This document shows, piece after piece, positions 13,712 through 15,879 of a DNA stretch of 15,879 nucleotides (the first letter of the stretch is position 1; each line of letters begins with the position of its first letter). The notes below the pieces were generated by a model. It saw only the letters and a program-made list of their open reading frames with translations. It was not told the origin of the DNA and did not search any database. Made by a program: the position numbers and the translations under genes. The DNA comes from VGPI01 sp964482845. GTDB taxonomy: Bacteria; Cloacimonadota; Cloacimonadia; Cloacimonadales; Cloacimonadaceae. The stretch is from positions 1 through 15,879 of the forward strand of contig CAYZZE010000052.1 in assembly GCA_964482845.1 (NCBI GenBank). Direction: 5' to 3'.

Positions 13712-15484
13712 ATGAACAGATCCATCATCTCTCTCTTGCTGCTGATCATGCTTTTGACCTTAAACCACATGCAAGCGCAGTTCTCAGCAGCAGCGGATGC
13801 CACCGTTGCCCGCATTGGCGACAAAGAAATCACATTTTCAGAATACCGTACGATCCTGACCAACTATTACAAATACTGGGAGGAGCAATGGCAGAGACCT
13901 CTGACACGGGAAGACAGGATACAACTCTACAGACGCTGCTGGGATGACGTCATCAACCGCCATATCTATGACGAGGAGATCAGCCGGCGGAACATGACTA
14001 TTACCACGGAAGAATTGGAGATGGAGATGCTGCAAAACCCTCCCACCGCCGTAAAAAACCTGAAGGATATCCATACCAATGGCAGATTTGATCCCCAAAA
14101 ATACCGTCAAGCCCTGAAGGAAAGACCTGAATTCAAGACCTATGTAATGGATTATGTGCGAGTGGTTTACCGCTACCAGAAACTCATCGATCTGCTTAAA
14201 ACCGAAGTTGTGGTGAATGCGGATAGTTTAAGAAACATCTGGTATCGTGATGCTGATACTGCCAGTGCGAAGATCATCTTCTTTGATTTCAATAAATTAT
14301 CGGATCATATCGCCACCGACGAAGAAGTGGAGGCATATTATCAGCGACATCTAGCGGATTACTCGCGCAGCAATGGCCGACGGCTGCGCTATATCCATAT
14401 CCCTTTTCAGCCCTCCCAGACCGATTCCCTGGCGGCATATTCCAAAGCCGATTCCTTATACCGCAGATTGATCGCCGGCGTGAATTTTGCCACCCTTGCC
14501 GCACGTTATTCCGATGATCCGGGTTCTTCTCAGAATGATGGCGACCTTGGCTGGTTTGGAAGGGGCGCAATGATCCCCGAATTTGAGCGCGCCAGTTTTG
14601 ACAATCCTCCGGGGTCTGTGATCAAACCTTTCGCCACCCGGTTTGGCTGGCACATTGTGGAAGTGCTTGACCGGCGTCAGGACGCCCAGGGCAATCCCGT
14701 AGTCAATGCCCGTCATATCCTTGTCCGGCACGAGACCAGCAGTCAAACCCTACGCAATTTGAAGATCCTGCAAGCCCGGATACATCAGGAAGCATTGGTC
14801 ACCGGACTGGATATTGCCGCGATCAAGTATGATATCAGGGTTCAGGAAACAACTTTCTTCAGTGCAACTGACCGCATTATCTCCGGTATCGGCACCGTTC
14901 CTTTACTGGTAAAAGTTACCTTTGAGAACCCGGTCGGAACCATTCTCCACCCCTTCACCAATCCGCATGGCGATTTCTTTGTCGGTCAAGTCTGGCAAAG
15001 CGCCGATATCTATCACCTGCCTTTGGATAGCGTCCGCCGCGAAGTGGCGGCCCAAGCGACCGTTCATAAGAGGGTAAAGGCAATGCAGGATTATGCCCGT
15101 GACTTTTATCGCCGATACGGTCCGCAGACCTATATGAGGGAAGCCGCGAATGCTGGGTTGACCGTTGTCGAGCATACTGGCATACATTTGGAATCCAATA
15201 TCCCTTTGATCGGTAGAGTGGACACACTCAACCAAGCCATCCTTGCCGTTGAAAAAGGGTCGTTTACGCCTCTGGTCGGGGAAGGTAACCACATCTATCT
15301 GGCGTTGATCACCGACCGCCAACGCCCGACCGAGCAATTGTGGCAAAAGGAAAAAGACGCATATCTGGCTCAAGCCGCCGATGAGATCCGTACCCGCGCT
15401 ATCACGAACTGGTATTACCGTCAGGTGCAAGCCCTGGATATCGAGGACAACCGCAAAGCGTTTTTTGATCCGGCAAACGATTGA
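13712..15484 (+). CDS. Periplasmic SurA/PpiD-like parvulin foldase
   Basis: The 590-residue protein has a signal peptide (1-22, cut near HMQA). An N-terminal SurA-type chaperone region (about 28-200) contains the RIGDKEITFSEY entry seen in this family and many charged helices. A parvulin peptidyl-prolyl isomerase domain spans about 224-321, with RRLIAGVNFATLAARYSDDPGS, DGDLGWFGRG (276-285) and PGSVIKPFATRFGWHIVEV. A second, shortened parvulin-like unit begins ARHILVRH (333-340) and ends near PVGTILHPFTNPHGDFFVGQV (407-427) but lacks the DLGWF segment. A helical C-terminal region follows. Such proteins help outer-membrane and exported proteins fold. Start ATG 13712 has AAAGGA upstream. With the preceding hairpin so close, transcription must come from read-through or a promoter overlapping the hairpin. 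Confidence 0.88.
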   Translation: MNRSIISLLLLIMLLTLNHMQAQFSAAADATVARIGDKEITFSEYRTILTNYYKYWEEQWQRPLTREDRIQLYRRCWDDVINRHIYDEEISRRNMTITTEELEMEMLQNPPTAVKNLKDIHTNGRFDPQKYRQALKERPEFKTYVMDYVRVVYRYQKLIDLLKTEVVVNADSLRNIWYRDADTASAKIIFFDFNKLSDHIATDEEVEAYYQRHLADYSRSNGRRLRYIHIPFQPSQTDSLAAYSKADSLYRRLIAGVNFATLAARYSDDPGSSQNDGDLGWFGRGAMIPEFERASFDNPPGSVIKPFATRFGWHIVEVLDRRQDAQGNPVVNARHILVRHETSSQTLRNLKILQARIHQEALVTGLDIAAIKYDIRVQETTFFSATDRIISGIGTVPLLVKVTFENPVGTILHPFTNPHGDFFVGQVWQSADIYHLPLDSVRREVAAQATVHKRVKAMQDYARDFYRRYGPQTYMREAANAGLTVVEHTGIHLESNIPLIGRVDTLNQAILAVEKGSFTPLVGEGNHIYLALITDRQRPTEQLWQKEKDAYLAQAADEIRTRAITNWYYRQVQALDIEDNRKAFFDPAND

Positions 15485-15497
15485 TCAAAGAGATTGA

Positions 15498-15742
15498 TCA
15501 ATACAGTTTCCAGATCCCTTCTTCGATATTTTCGTCCCAGTAGGATATATCCCCGTGCAATAAGTTCTATCGACAGATGATCCGGTCTTTCCCCTTTCCC
15601 CCTCCGTGATCTTGATAGGGATCGTCCAATAGAGATATTGGCTCAATTGATAAAAGAGCGTTGCACTTACCGGAATCACCAAATTTCGAGAACGTAAAAA
15701 AACAATATCGTCACTCCTTCCAGCGCAGTCAGTAATTACTGA
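15498..15742 (-). pseudogene. Probable decayed gene fragment
   Basis: On the minus strand, three frames in succession look like one protein: from 15742 down to about 15593 a frame containing DDIVFLRSRNLVIPVSATLF and YLYWTIPIKI, then 15591-15556 reading ERPDHLSIELIA, then 15557-15498 reading HGDISYWDENIEEGIWKLY and a TGA stop. The changes of frame fall at G/A runs (near 15590-15605) and at a GGGG (15551-15554), where small deletions are common. The 5' end is missing: the first frame closes at a stop just where repeat copy 3 begins. I do not recognise the family. It could also be a chance reading of non-coding sequence. Confidence 0.35.
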
Positions 15743-15879
15743 GGATTACGCCCGTCAGATAATTTGGATGCTCATTGAGTCAACCCTCTGAGTTATTCAC
15801 CGGTCTCAAGAAGGTATAGAATCCAGCGGAATAGTGCTTTCTCCTGCATTCTCCCTGCTTCATAACCTTAGTATAACCT
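15741..15879 (+). repeat. Interspersed repeat, copy 3 (cut by window end)
   Basis: Positions 15741-15860 align with 115-235 of copy 1 (~80% by eye, one single-base gap), and 15862-15879 are the first 18 bases of the palindromic core, identical to copies 1 and 2. The internal TTATTCACCGGTCT (15793-15806) is close to the 16-bp direct-repeat motif of the left end. The remainder lies beyond the window. Confidence 0.8.

Noticed and set aside
15482..15502. TTGATCA repeated twice just after the foldase stop, as a terminator
   Set aside because: The pairing is short and AT-rich and no T-tract follows, so it is not a convincing terminator.

Overview
The window looks like chromosome from an anaerobic, Gram-negative-type bacterium of the Fibrobacterota/Chlorobi/Bacteroidota neighbourhood, most plausibly Cloacimonadota. 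The clues are an outer-membrane porin and a SurA-like periplasmic chaperone, a large secreted protein ending in a NYPNPFNP-type C-terminal sorting domain, an [FeFe]-hydrogenase maturase (HydE), and strong AGGAG-type ribosome binding sites. The phylum is an inference from style and gene content, because no rRNA or other phylogenetic marker apart from ribosomal protein L28 is present.

Layout: 1-405 is gene-free and carries a palindrome, a 16-bp direct repeat pair and the first copy of a palindromic repeat. 406-2411 (minus strand) is a two-gene unit, outer-membrane porin then PstS-like phosphate-binding protein, closed by a strong terminator. From 2702 everything substantial is on the plus strand: a soluble cyclic-nucleotide-domain histidine kinase, rpmB (L28) with its own terminator, a dGTPase-family HD hydrolase followed four bases later by hydE, the second repeat copy, a heterodimeric ABC exporter (two overlapping genes), a 949-residue secreted multidomain protein, and a SurA-like parvulin protein. 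The right end (15485-15879) holds an apparently decayed reading frame on the minus strand and the start of a third repeat copy.

How the genes fit together: porin plus PstS would move phosphate across the outer membrane and capture it in the periplasm, but pstCAB is not in the window. The two exporter subunits have complementary degenerate and intact ATP sites and should form one asymmetric pump. The secreted protein and the parvulin chaperone are neighbours, and the chaperone may help envelope proteins fold. dgt-hydE is tightly packed, but the two products have no obvious shared pathway.

The least explained signal is the interspersed repeat. It has a 57-nt core identical in the two complete copies, built as a 22-bp near-perfect palindrome plus an extra 11-bp unit that permits a second, shifted pairing. 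The sequences flanking the core are complementary in each copy although they differ between copies. Copies 1 and 3 also share a further ~121-nt module that is not recognisable at copy 2. This is the best candidate for something undescribed in the window.
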